From an uncultured Anaerolineales bacterium (lineage in GTDB: Bacteria > Chloroflexota > Anaerolineae > Anaerolineales > UBA6663): a DNA stretch of 24,391 nt. The DNA lies in assembly GCA_937952305.1 (NCBI GenBank), contig CALFZO010000044.1, positions 1 to 24,391 of the forward strand, read 5' to 3'. The translations under genes and the position numbers were made by a program. Of this stretch, positions 1-8,244 are shown in pieces. Numbering within the stretch: position 1 is the first letter of the stretch; each line of letters begins with the position of its first letter. Below the pieces are notes generated by a model. It worked only from the letters and a program-made list of their open reading frames with translations, was not told where the DNA came from and did not search any database.

Positions 1-339
1 CATCCGCACGGTGAAGGTCGAGAACATCCGCCCGGCGGTCACCTTCGCCCTCACCGGCCAGGGCATGCCGCTGAAGGCGCTGAAGAGCGCCGCCCAGCGC
101 GTGGAGCAGGACCTGCGCGGCATACCCGGCATCAGCAAGGTGGAGGTGACCGGCCTGCCCGAGGAGGAGGTCGAGGTGGCCTTCCGCGAGCTCGACCTGC
201 GCGCGGCGAACCTGACGCTCGCGCAGGCCTCTGCCGCGCTTCGCGCCGCCAACATCGATGTGACCGGCGGCAAGGTGAAGACCCCTGACGAGGAGCTCCT
301 GATCCGCGTGCGCGACAAGCGGTACGATGCCGACGGGCA

Positions 340-351
340 CCCCGCGCGGGG
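340..351. repeat. 12-bp perfect palindrome at the RND/lipoprotein junction
   Basis: CCCCGCGCGGGG is perfectly self-complementary. It lies where RND-like coding sequence on the plus strand stops and lipoprotein-like coding sequence on the minus strand begins. Palindromes of this kind can be rearrangement or misassembly points. In a GC-rich genome a 12-bp match could also be chance. Confidence 0.5.
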
Positions 352-435
352 CGGCAACGGCGCGGCGGCAGTGCAGCCCGCCAGGAACAGCGCGGCCAGC
401 CACGCCCGTCCGACGGCGCCGGCCGAAGGCCTCAT
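341..435 (-). pseudogene. N-terminal fragment of a lipoprotein, coupled to lysR
   Basis: Reading the minus strand from the ATG at 435-433 gives a short basic start, a hydrophobic stretch (AWLAALFLAGC) and a lipobox L-A-G-C with Cys at residue 21, then an Ala/Pro linker. This is a textbook type II signal peptide. The ATG overlaps the lysR TGA stop (434-432) as ATGA, so the two genes were probably translationally coupled. About 31 residues in, the frame enters DNA that encodes the RND porter domain on the other strand. It stays open to the window edge but becomes Ser/Arg-rich, as antisense reading does. Only the start of the gene therefore survives here, and the mature protein cannot be identified. 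Confidence 0.5.
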
Positions 436-1307
436 CCCGATTGTGTCAGGAAGTCGCGCAGGGCGCGGGCGGCCGGGCTGAGGGAACGGCCGCGCAGCCA
501 GACCAGGCCCAGGTCGCGCTTCAGCGCCTGGTCGGCGATGCGCACCGCGTGGATGCTGTTGGCCTCGGTGAGCGCCAGCTCCGGCACCAGCGCCACGCCC
601 AGGCCCGCGCCCACGAACTCCAGCGCGCTCTGCATGGCGCCGCCATCCAGGGCCACGCGCGGCTCAAACCCGGCGCGGCGGCAGGCCGTAATCGTCACTT
701 CGCGCAGCCGATAGCCCTCCGGGAAGAGGATAAACGGCTCGGTCACCAGGTCGGCCAGGCGCACGGTCTGGCGCTTGCCCAGGAATGGATGCCGGCTGCT
801 GACCGCCAGCACGTACGTCTCGGTCAGGAACGGCGTGCTGTCCACGCTGGGCGGCAGCACGTCGGTGGACACAATCGCCAGGTCCAGCTTGCCGTCCTCG
901 ATCTGGTTCAACAGGGTTTCCGTGCCGGCCTCGCGCAGGGTGACTTCCAGGCCCGGCCAGGTCTGGCGGAACTGCATCAGGCGGGCGGGCAGCACATGGG
1001 TGCTCACGGTGGGCGGCGCGCCCAGGCTGGCCTTGCCGCGCTTGAGCTGTTCGCGCTCGCGGACCTCGTTCTCGGCCGCGGTCACCAGGCCCAGAATCTG
1101 ACGCGCGTACGGCAGGAGCGCCCGGCCGGCCTCGGTCAGCGACACCCGCTTGCCGATGCGGTCGAACAAATCCACGCCCAATTCCGTCTCTAACGCCCGG
1201 ATCTGCTGGCTGACGGCCGGCTGGGCGACGTGCAATTCCTGCGCGGCCCGCGAGAAGTTCAAGGACTCGGCGACGGCGACAAACGAAACAAGATGGCGGA
1301 GGTGCAT
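432..1307 (-). CDS. LysR-family transcriptional regulator
   Basis: The 291-residue protein has the normal LysR length. Residues about 3-62 form the winged helix-turn-helix, including 'SLNFSRAAQELHVAQPAVSQ' and 'LETELGVDLFDRIGKRVSLTEAG'. Residues about 90-291 form the periplasmic-binding-protein-like effector domain. LysR proteins are tetrameric DNA-binding regulators that respond to a small molecule and often control a divergent or adjacent gene. The start at 1307 is preceded by AAGGGA six bases upstream and matches the family N-terminus. The neighbours are a divergent sigma factor 273 bp away and a coupled, broken lipoprotein gene downstream. The ligand and targets cannot be told from sequence. 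Confidence 0.95.
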   Translation of the reverse strand: MHLRHLVSFVAVAESLNFSRAAQELHVAQPAVSQQIRALETELGVDLFDRIGKRVSLTEAGRALLPYARQILGLVTAAENEVREREQLKRGKASLGAPPTVSTHVLPARLMQFRQTWPGLEVTLREAGTETLLNQIEDGKLDLAIVSTDVLPPSVDSTPFLTETYVLAVSSRHPFLGKRQTVRLADLVTEPFILFPEGYRLREVTITACRRAGFEPRVALDGGAMQSALEFVGAGLGVALVPELALTEANSIHAVRIADQALKRDLGLVWLRGRSLSPAARALRDFLTQSG

Positions 1308-1446
1308 GGCAGGTCCCTTACCTCACCCATTAGGGGACAGCGACAGCGCGCTCACTGAACACTTAGCTGCGCTTAATGACCCGGGCGGCGGCGCCAACGT
1401 AAGAGTATTTAGCGAGAATGCCCAAAGATAGCGCCAAGTGCTCCCC

Positions 1447-1476
1447 ATCATATAACATTTTTCTTATCAATATCAA
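1447..1476 (-). promoter_or_regulatory. Candidate sigma-70 promoter for lysR
   Basis: On the minus strand, TTGATA (1476-1471) and TATGAT (1452-1447) are separated by 18 bp. Each hexamer matches the consensus at five of six positions. The expected transcript would have a leader of about 130 nt before the lysR ATG. The region is markedly AT-rich compared with its surroundings. Confidence 0.55.
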
Positions 1477-1498
1477 ATGAATCATCGGCTTTACTTTT

Positions 1499-1531
1499 TA
1501 TACAAAACCCTATACGCTGTCTATACAAAAC
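1499..1531 (+). promoter_or_regulatory. TATAC-type repeats forming a candidate promoter/operator for the sigma-factor gene
   Basis: TATACAAAAC occurs twice, at 1499-1508 and 1522-1531, 23 bp apart. A third TATAC lies between them at 1511-1515, so the TATAC steps are 12 and 11 bp, about one helical turn each. The two TATACA copies are separated by exactly 17 bp. Each matches four of six bases of the -35 or the -10 consensus, so the pair could itself be the promoter of the gene starting at 1581. Alternatively, the phased repeats are binding sites for a regulator. Confidence 0.45.
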
Positions 1532-1580
1532 AGGCAATTAAGGGAAAAATTGTTGTAGTCGTAGAAAGGACTGGTGGTGC

Positions 1581-2495
1581 ATGGTGATCTCTTCCAACCC
1601 CTTGATGAATGTGCTGGGCGGGCGCGCCCCGCTGCCCTTGCTCACGCATGACCAGGAAATCCGCTTTGCGCGTCAGATCGCGGCCGGCCGAACGGCCGAG
1701 AAGAAGCTGGCCAAGAAGGGCCTGCCGAGCGCTGAGCGGCGCGGACTGCAGCAGGTGCTGGCCACTGCCGAGGCGGCCCGCGAGGCGCTGGTCCTGCACA
1801 ACATGCCGTTGGTGTTGAGCGTGGCCGGCCGCTTCCGCCACTCCGACCTGGACTACGATGACCTGATCCAGGAGGGCGTGCTCGGGCTGATCAAGGCCGC
1901 CGAGCGCTATGACCCCAAGCGCGGCACCCGCTTCGGCACGCTGGCGGTCTGGTGGATCCGCCAGGCCATCGGCCGCGCCATCGCCAACACCGGCCGCACC
2001 GTGCGGCTGCCCGTCAACCGCGGCTGGAAGGTGGGCCAGCTCAAGCGCATCGCCGTGGAGCTGGCGCAGCAAACCGGCGCCGAGCCGCAGCTGGAAGAGG
2101 TGGCGCGGCGGGCGGGCGTGTCGCCGCAGGCGGCGGTGGAGCTGCTGCGCGACGGTCAGCCGACCATCTCACTGGACGCGCCGCCGGAGGATCCGGATGA
2201 CCGCTCCATCCTGGACCGTGTCTCGGATGCGACGGCGCTGGACCCGGAGGCGGTGGTGATCGGCGCTGGGCTGCAGCAGGTGCTGGAGGAAGCGCTGGCG
2301 CGCCTGGACGAACGCGAGGCCGAAATCCTGCGTCTGCGCTTCGGGCTGGGCGGCGGCGAATCCAAGCCGCTGCGCACCATCGCGTCCGAGTGGGATATGA
2401 GCCCGGAGGGCGTGCGCCAGATCAGCCAGCGCGCCATGACGCACCTGCGCTCCATGCCGCGCGTGCGCGACCTGGGCGTCTATCTGGAAGATTGA
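1581..2495 (+). CDS. RNA polymerase sigma-70 family factor (RpoD/SigA-related, no region 1.1)
   Basis: This 304-residue sigma factor directs RNA polymerase to a set of promoters. Region 1.2-like sequence spans about residues 22-60. Region 2 (about 70-140) contains 'DYDDLIQEGVLGLIKAAERY' followed by 'TLAVWWIRQAI', the core-binding and -10-recognition helices. Region 3 is around 150-195. Region 4 (about 235-295) has 'LDEREAEILRLRFGLGG' and a helix-turn-helix ending 'EWDMSPEGVRQISQRAM' for -35 recognition. It lacks the long acidic region 1.1, so it looks like an alternative group 2/3 factor rather than the housekeeping one. AGAAAGGA at 1562-1569 supports the ATG at 1581; a second in-frame ATG at 1605 is possible. 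It stands alone between its own promoter region and a terminator. Which stress or growth phase it serves is unknown. Confidence 0.93.
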   Translation: MVISSNPLMNVLGGRAPLPLLTHDQEIRFARQIAAGRTAEKKLAKKGLPSAERRGLQQVLATAEAAREALVLHNMPLVLSVAGRFRHSDLDYDDLIQEGVLGLIKAAERYDPKRGTRFGTLAVWWIRQAIGRAIANTGRTVRLPVNRGWKVGQLKRIAVELAQQTGAEPQLEEVARRAGVSPQAAVELLRDGQPTISLDAPPEDPDDRSILDRVSDATALDPEAVVIGAGLQQVLEEALARLDEREAEILRLRFGLGGGESKPLRTIASEWDMSPEGVRQISQRAMTHLRSMPRVRDLGVYLED

Positions 2496-2500
2496 GGCCA

Positions 2501-2518
2501 GCTCGGCCTTGGCCGAGC
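2501..2518 (+). repeat. Perfect inverted repeat just after the sigma-factor stop
   Basis: GCTCGGCC, then TT, then GGCCGAGC, starting six bases after the stop codon. There is no U-tract, so this alone is a weak terminator. It could stabilise the 3' end of the transcript, which seems to continue to the stronger terminator at 2631-2666. Confidence 0.45.
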
Positions 2519-2630
2519 AACTCCCAGCCGGTATCTCCGCGACGGAGCAGGTAGCGGGCAGGCGACGGTAGTTGGGGGTGACGTTCAGACGGTAACTGGT
2601 GTCGGACTGGTAGACGGCGCAAGCCGGATA

Positions 2631-2666
2631 AAGCGGAAGTGGCGAGCAGCGCCGCTTCCGCTTTTT
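2631..2666 (+). terminator. Rho-independent terminator after the sigma-factor gene
   Basis: AAGCGGAAG (2631-2639) pairs perfectly with CTTCCGCTT (2655-2663). Inside, GGCG (2641-2644) pairs with CGCC (2650-2653) around a 5-nt loop. A run of five T (2662-2666) ends the structure. It lies 135 nt beyond the sigma-factor stop. The 2519-2630 stretch in between holds no convincing gene, only a near-repeat (GACGGTAGTTG / GACGGTAACTG at 2564 and 2588). It is probably 3' untranslated sequence or an unrecognised small RNA. Confidence 0.8.
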
Positions 2667-2688
2667 CGTTGGTCCGGCCGAGCCGGGA

Positions 2689-2694
2689 TACAAT
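2689..2694 (+). promoter_or_regulatory. Candidate -10 element (TACAAT) for the 2765-4671 gene pair
   Basis: TACAAT matches five of six bases of the -10 consensus and lies 70 bp upstream of the gene start, just past the previous terminator. The best -35 match (TTCGTT, 18 bp upstream) is poor. A second plus-strand unit in this window has the same TACAAT upstream, at 8920-8925. Confidence 0.35.
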
Positions 2695-2764
2695 AGGCCC
2701 GATCCAGAACCGGCGGCCTCGACCACCCGCGCGAGCCGCCAGACGTCTGGGATCGGGGGATTGG

Positions 2765-3610
2765 ATGCCGCCTTCAGCCCACCAACACGTCCTCTTTCAA
2801 CGCTATCCGCTCACCGGCCAGGTGCCGCTGTCTACCGGCCCAGCGCCCACGCCTTACCACATCTACGCCGGCTACGGCGCCTTCATCGGCGGCACCGCCG
2901 ACCTGGCCGCGGTCCGGGCCCTGTTGAAGCCCGAACAGGTGCAGGCGCTGACCACGACCACGGGCCGGGCCCTGATGGGCATCTGGGCCCTGGACTTCAC
3001 CGAGGCCAGCCTGGACCCGCATCACGAGCTGCAGTTCTCGCTGTTCGTGACCCGCCAGAACGCGCCGCCGCTGCCGGATCAGCCGCTGGCCGTGCTCGAG
3101 GCCATCTTCCACCGGCCGGAGACGCGCATGCTGTGCCACGGCCTGTGGAACAGCACCGACCGCGTAGTCGCCTACAACCGCGAGATCCTGGGCCTGAACG
3201 CGCGGCGCTCGCGCAGCCAGGTCGCCCTGGCCGGCGCGACGCTGACGTGTGAATTCGCCGACGCCGCCACCGGCCGGCCCGTGTTGACCGCCCGGCTGCC
3301 CGCGGCCAGGCGTCCGTCGTTCCGGGCGGGCCTCGCCCTGGCGCGCCTGCTCGGCTGGCGCGGCAGCCAGCGCCTGGCGGCCGAGCCCTTGGTGGCGATG
3401 AAGGTCGTCAACCCCATCGGCTTGCGGCCAGGCAACGACGCGGCGCTGGCGTGCACCTACAACGACGTCAGCGTCCTGCGCTACTTCGACCCGCGCGCCG
3501 ACACACTCACCCTCGCGGACGGGACCTACGGCGCGCTGGGCTTCCAGCCGCAGTTCGTCCAGCACATGGGCGGGATCAAATTCGTCTACCTGAACCCCTC
3601 CGCCGAGTAG
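2765..3610 (+). CDS. Uncharacterised protein, possibly acetoacetate decarboxylase-like fold
   Basis: The protein has 281 residues, and I do not firmly recognise it. The order of segments resembles the acetoacetate decarboxylase superfamily: an N-terminal 'Y..Y..F' strand, a 'TADLAAVRALLKPEQ' helix, a beta-rich middle ('MGIWALDF', 'ELQFSLFV'), then 'NREILGLNARRSRSQ' where that family has its substrate-pocket loop. The catalytic lysine of the true decarboxylase is not obvious, so decarboxylation is doubtful. There is no signal peptide or membrane segment. The start is set at 2765, preceded by GGGGGA at 2755-2760. A longer frame begins at 2639 but lies inside the upstream terminator. The next gene begins 14 bp after the stop, so the two probably share a transcript. 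Confidence 0.75.
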   Translation: MPPSAHQHVLFQRYPLTGQVPLSTGPAPTPYHIYAGYGAFIGGTADLAAVRALLKPEQVQALTTTTGRALMGIWALDFTEASLDPHHELQFSLFVTRQNAPPLPDQPLAVLEAIFHRPETRMLCHGLWNSTDRVVAYNREILGLNARRSRSQVALAGATLTCEFADAATGRPVLTARLPAARRPSFRAGLALARLLGWRGSQRLAAEPLVAMKVVNPIGLRPGNDAALACTYNDVSVLRYFDPRADTLTLADGTYGALGFQPQFVQHMGGIKFVYLNPSAE

Positions 3611-3624
3611 GCAGCAAGGACCGT

Positions 3625-4671
3625 ATGCACCAGACAAACGCGGCGCCGCTGGTCTTCAGCGGACGCTGGTCGTATCGCCTGCAGAACCTAGCCGACCTGC
3701 TCGCGCAGTCGGCTGCGGTCACCGTGCGCCGCTGGCGGCGCGGCCCGCGCCGGCCGAGCTGGAGTTGGGCGCTGGAGAGCAGCACCGCGGTCCTGCGCGC
3801 GCAGATGGCGGCCGGCTTCCACTTGGCCGCGCGCACCGGCGCTCCGACCGCCGGCCGGGAATACGTAGACGCCCTGTGTTTCGCGTCGCCGGCTGTGCCG
3901 CAAGTGACCATTGAGCCGGCGGCCGGACCGATCAAAGGCCATTGGTACACGCCGCGCGCCGGCGCGGGGCCGTGGACGGTGCTGTACCTGCACGGCGGCG
4001 GCTACTACTATTACGCCAAGGCGCACGAAAACCTGATCGCCCTGATGGCGCTGGCCGCCGAGGCGCGCACCTTCGCGCTGGACTATCGCCTGATCCCCGA
4101 GCACCCCTTCCCGGCCCAATTGGAAGACGCGCTAGCCGCCTACCGTTGGCTGCTGGACCAGGGCGTGGAGGCGCGCCGCCTGGTGGTGGCCGGCGACTCG
4201 GCCGGCGGCAATTTGGCTCTGGCGCTGCTGCAAGTGCTGCGCCGCGAGGGGCTGCCGCAGCCCGCGCTGGGGTACGGCCTCTGCCCGTGGACGGACGTGG
4301 AAAACACAGGCGCCAGCCTGCAATCCAACGCCGACGCCGATTCGCTGCAGCCGTACATGGCCGCGACCTGGGCCAGGCAGTTGTGCGCGGGCGGCGCCGA
4401 CCCGCGCGACCCGCTCGTCTCGCCTGTGCACGCCGATCTGCGCGGCCTGGCCCCCATTTACCTCCAGGCGGGCGGCGCCGAGGTCCTGCTGGACATGATC
4501 CGGGCGTTCGCGGCCCACGCCGCTGCGCAGGGCGCGGACGTCACGCTGGATGTCTGGGATGAGATGCCCCATGACTTTCAGGCCTACGGCGAGAGTCTGC
4601 CTCAGGCGCGCGCGGCTTGGCAGCATTTCCGCCAGCAACTGTCCAAGCGGGCCGCCTCAGCCGGCCTCTGA
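3625..4671 (+). CDS. Alpha/beta-hydrolase esterase, hormone-sensitive-lipase (HSL) type
   Basis: The protein has 348 residues and an alpha/beta-hydrolase fold of the HSL family (carboxylesterases acting on short acyl or aryl esters). The oxyanion-hole motif HGGGYYYY lies near residue 118. The nucleophile elbow GDSAGGN follows near residue 190, with Ser as the nucleophile. The likely acid is the Asp in 'AEVLLD', and the catalytic His is in 'EMPHDFQ' near the C-terminus. An N-terminal cap of about 90 residues precedes the core. No signal peptide is visible, so it should be cytoplasmic. AAGGA at 3616-3620 supports the ATG at 3625. It lies 14 bp after the 2765-3610 gene and probably forms an operon with it, which suggests a shared substrate. 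The natural substrate is unknown. Confidence 0.92.
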   Translation: MHQTNAAPLVFSGRWSYRLQNLADLLAQSAAVTVRRWRRGPRRPSWSWALESSTAVLRAQMAAGFHLAARTGAPTAGREYVDALCFASPAVPQVTIEPAAGPIKGHWYTPRAGAGPWTVLYLHGGGYYYYAKAHENLIALMALAAEARTFALDYRLIPEHPFPAQLEDALAAYRWLLDQGVEARRLVVAGDSAGGNLALALLQVLRREGLPQPALGYGLCPWTDVENTGASLQSNADADSLQPYMAATWARQLCAGGADPRDPLVSPVHADLRGLAPIYLQAGGAEVLLDMIRAFAAHAAAQGADVTLDVWDEMPHDFQAYGESLPQARAAWQHFRQQLSKRAASAGL

Positions 4672-4730
4672 TACGCCTCCGATTTTCCGCTAACAAACCT
4701 CTGATGTGCCCGGCCTAAGATAACGCCAGT

Positions 4731-4766
4731 CCGGAGGGCGGCGGCTGACCCAGCCGCGCCCTCCGG
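4731..4766 (+). terminator. Long hairpin between the esterase gene and dnaK
   Basis: CCGGAGGGC + GCGGCTG (4731-4747, with one bulged G at 4740) pairs with CAGCCGC + GCCCTCCGG (4751-4766) around an ACC loop. This gives 16 base pairs with a single bulge. No U-tract follows. It could end the esterase transcript without a U-tract, or sit in the 5' leader of dnaK. Confidence 0.5.
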
Positions 4767-4783
4767 TGACATAGCGTTAGCGA

Positions 4784-4805
4784 CGCCCAGCTCTGGGCGG
4801 GAGGT
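4784..4805 (+). promoter_or_regulatory. Hairpin abutting the dnaK ribosome-binding site
   Basis: CGCCCAG (4784-4790) pairs with CTGGGCG (4793-4799) around a 2-nt CT gap. The right arm ends at the first base of the Shine-Dalgarno GGGAGG (4799-4804), five bases before the dnaK ATG. Such a layout could hinder ribosome access and melt with heat, as in RNA thermometers. The pairing is GC-only with a very tight loop, so this role is speculative. I saw no CIRCE (TTAGCACTC-N9-GAGTGCTAA) element here. Confidence 0.4.
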
Positions 4806-4809
4806 CAAC

Positions 4810-6702
<1,893 letters not shown>

Positions 6703-6730
6703 GCGGGGCGGAGCGAGACGACGGACCACG

Positions 6731-6772
6731 GACGACCGACGGCGGCTGCCTCAGCCGCCGCCGGTCGTCTTT
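6731..6772 (+). terminator. Rho-independent terminator after dnaK
   Basis: GACGACCG (6731-6738) pairs with CGGTCGTC (6762-6769). CGGCGGCTG (6740-6748) pairs with CAGCCGCCG (6752-6760). One A/C mismatch lies between the two helices, and the loop is CCT. TTT and then CATTTGT follow. This is a strong stem placed 28 nt after dnaK and just before the end of the convergent tyrosine phenol-lyase gene. Confidence 0.82.
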
Positions 6773-6788
6773 CATTTGTCGTCCGGCG

Positions 6789-8201
6789 TTACAACCGCTC
6801 GAAGCGCGCCTGGAAGAAGCGCAGATACTTGGGCTCGTAGACCAGCTTCAGGCCGCGCGCCTGCTCGCGCAGGTCATAGGCCGCTTTGACGGACTCGGCC
6901 ACCACGTCCATGTGCGCCTGGGTATAGACGCGGCGCGGGATGGTCAGGCGCGTCAGCTCGAGCTTGGGGTAGTAGTGATCGCCGGTCTTGGGATCGCGGC
7001 CGGCGCTGACCACGCCGCGCTCCATCGAGCGGATGCCCGAATCCAGGTAGAGCTCGGACGCCAGCACCTGGGCCGGGAACTGATTCTGCGGCAGGTGCGG
7101 ATAGAAGCGCTTGGCGTCCAGGAAGATGGCGTGGCCGCCCACGGGCTGGACGATCGGGATGCCCCAGTCGGTGAGCAGCTCGCCCAGATAGCGCACCTGG
7201 CCGACGCGCGAACGCACGTGATCGTCCTGCACCGACTCGCCGATGCCGAGCGCCAGCGCCTCCATGTCGCGGCCGGCCAGGCCGCCGTAGGTGTGCAGGC
7301 CTTCGAAGACCACCACCAGGTTGCGCAGTTCCTCGAACAGGTCCCAGTCATTCACGGCCAGCCAGCCGCCGATGTTGACCAGGCTGTCCTTCTTGGCGCT
7401 CATCCAGGCGCCGTCGGTGTAGCCGCAGAACTCCTTGAGGATGGCGGCAATGGACTTGTCGGCGTAGCCGGCCTCGCGCTCCTGGATGAAGAACGCATTC
7501 TCGACCATGCGCGTGGCGTCCAGGTAGAGCTTGATCCCGTAGCGGTCGCACAGGGCGCGCAGCGCCTGGACGTTGGCCATGCTCACCGGCTGGCCGCCGG
7601 CCATGTTGACGGTGCCCGCCAGGCTGACGTACGCGATCTGGTCGGCGCCCTCACGCTTGATCACGGCCTCCAGTTTGGCGAGGTCGATATTGCCCTTGAA
7701 CGGGTGCAGGCTTTGCGGGTCATGGGCCTCGTCGATGATCACGTCTACGAAGGTGCCGCCGGCCAGCTCCTGGTGCAGGCGCGTGGTGGTGAAGTACATG
7801 TTGCCGGGCACGAACTGGCCCTTCTTGATGGCGGCCTGGCTGATCAGGTGCTCGGCGCCGCGGCCCTGGTGGGTGGGCACGATGTGCTTGTAGCCGTAGT
7901 AGGTCTGGATGGCGGTTTCGAGGTTGTAGAAGTTGCGGCTGCCGGCGTAGGCTTCGTCACCCAGCAGCAGGCCCGCCCACTGCCGGTCACTCATGGCGCT
8001 CGTGCCGGAGTCAGTCAGCAGGTCAATGTAAACGTCGTCCGAGCGCAGCAGGAAGGTGTTGTAGCCGGCTTCGGTTAGGGCGCGCTCGCGCGTCGCGCGG
8101 TCGGTGACGCGCAGCGGCTCCACCATCTTGATCTTCCACGGCTCGGCCCACGAGCGGCGGCCGAACTGCTGGCCCATCGTCTGGGGATTGTGACTGGTCA
8201 T
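6789..8201 (-). CDS. tpl: Tyrosine phenol-lyase (beta-tyrosinase)
   Basis: This 470-residue PLP enzyme should cleave L-tyrosine to phenol, pyruvate and ammonia (reversible, EC 4.1.99.2). It resembles the Citrobacter enzyme along its whole length. With an offset of 14 residues, the known functional residues fall in place: Tyr85 (Y71), Thr138 (T124), Asp228 (D214), PLP lysine Lys271 (K257), Arg395 (R381), Arg418 (R404) and Phe462 (F448). Thr, Arg and Phe at the 124/381/448 positions mark tyrosine phenol-lyase; tryptophanase has Asp, Val and His there. AGGAGG lies six bases before the ATG at 8201. An Lrp/AsnC regulator gene lies 43 bp upstream on the same strand, so the two are probably co-transcribed. 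The family numbering is from memory. Confidence 0.93.
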   Translation of the reverse strand: MTSHNPQTMGQQFGRRSWAEPWKIKMVEPLRVTDRATRERALTEAGYNTFLLRSDDVYIDLLTDSGTSAMSDRQWAGLLLGDEAYAGSRNFYNLETAIQTYYGYKHIVPTHQGRGAEHLISQAAIKKGQFVPGNMYFTTTRLHQELAGGTFVDVIIDEAHDPQSLHPFKGNIDLAKLEAVIKREGADQIAYVSLAGTVNMAGGQPVSMANVQALRALCDRYGIKLYLDATRMVENAFFIQEREAGYADKSIAAILKEFCGYTDGAWMSAKKDSLVNIGGWLAVNDWDLFEELRNLVVVFEGLHTYGGLAGRDMEALALGIGESVQDDHVRSRVGQVRYLGELLTDWGIPIVQPVGGHAIFLDAKRFYPHLPQNQFPAQVLASELYLDSGIRSMERGVVSAGRDPKTGDHYYPKLELTRLTIPRRVYTQAHMDVVAESVKAAYDLREQARGLKLVYEPKYLRFFQARFERL

Positions 8202-8244
8202 CGAGGCCTCCTGAGAAACGGGTGGGGCGCACCGGCGTGCGCGG

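Larger units (their letters stand above)
2..481 (+). pseudogene. RND-family efflux permease fragment, broken at its 3' side
   Basis: The reading frame is open from the window edge, so the 5' end is missing. About 110 residues (roughly bases 2-336) resemble the periplasmic porter domain of RND inner-membrane pumps of the AcrB/CusA type. They show an Ala/Leu-rich helix, then 'IPGISKVEVTGLPEEEVEV', then a segment starting at LDLRAANLTLAQ and a 'GGKV...DEELLIRVRDKRY' strand. In the family such pumps drive proton-coupled export as trimers of about 1000 residues. After 'RYDADG' (near base 336) the family-like sequence stops. The frame runs on through 48 low-complexity residues to a stop at 479-481, antisense to a lipoprotein start and to the end of lysR. 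The tail is therefore probably not real protein. The break could be a genomic rearrangement or an assembly join. Confidence 0.7.

Noticed and set aside
2639..2764. Upstream extension of the 2765 gene to an ATG-type start at 2639
   Set aside because: The extension begins inside the sigma-factor terminator and has no ribosome site; GGGGGA directly before 2765 fits better.
4672..4809. CIRCE heat-shock operator upstream of dnaK (and of clpB at 14663-14760)
   Set aside because: No TTAGCACTC-N9-GAGTGCTAA-like dyad is present in either leader.
6789..8201. Tryptophanase as the identity of the PLP lyase
   Set aside because: Thr138, Arg395 and Phe462 match tyrosine phenol-lyase positions; tryptophanase has Asp, Val and His there.
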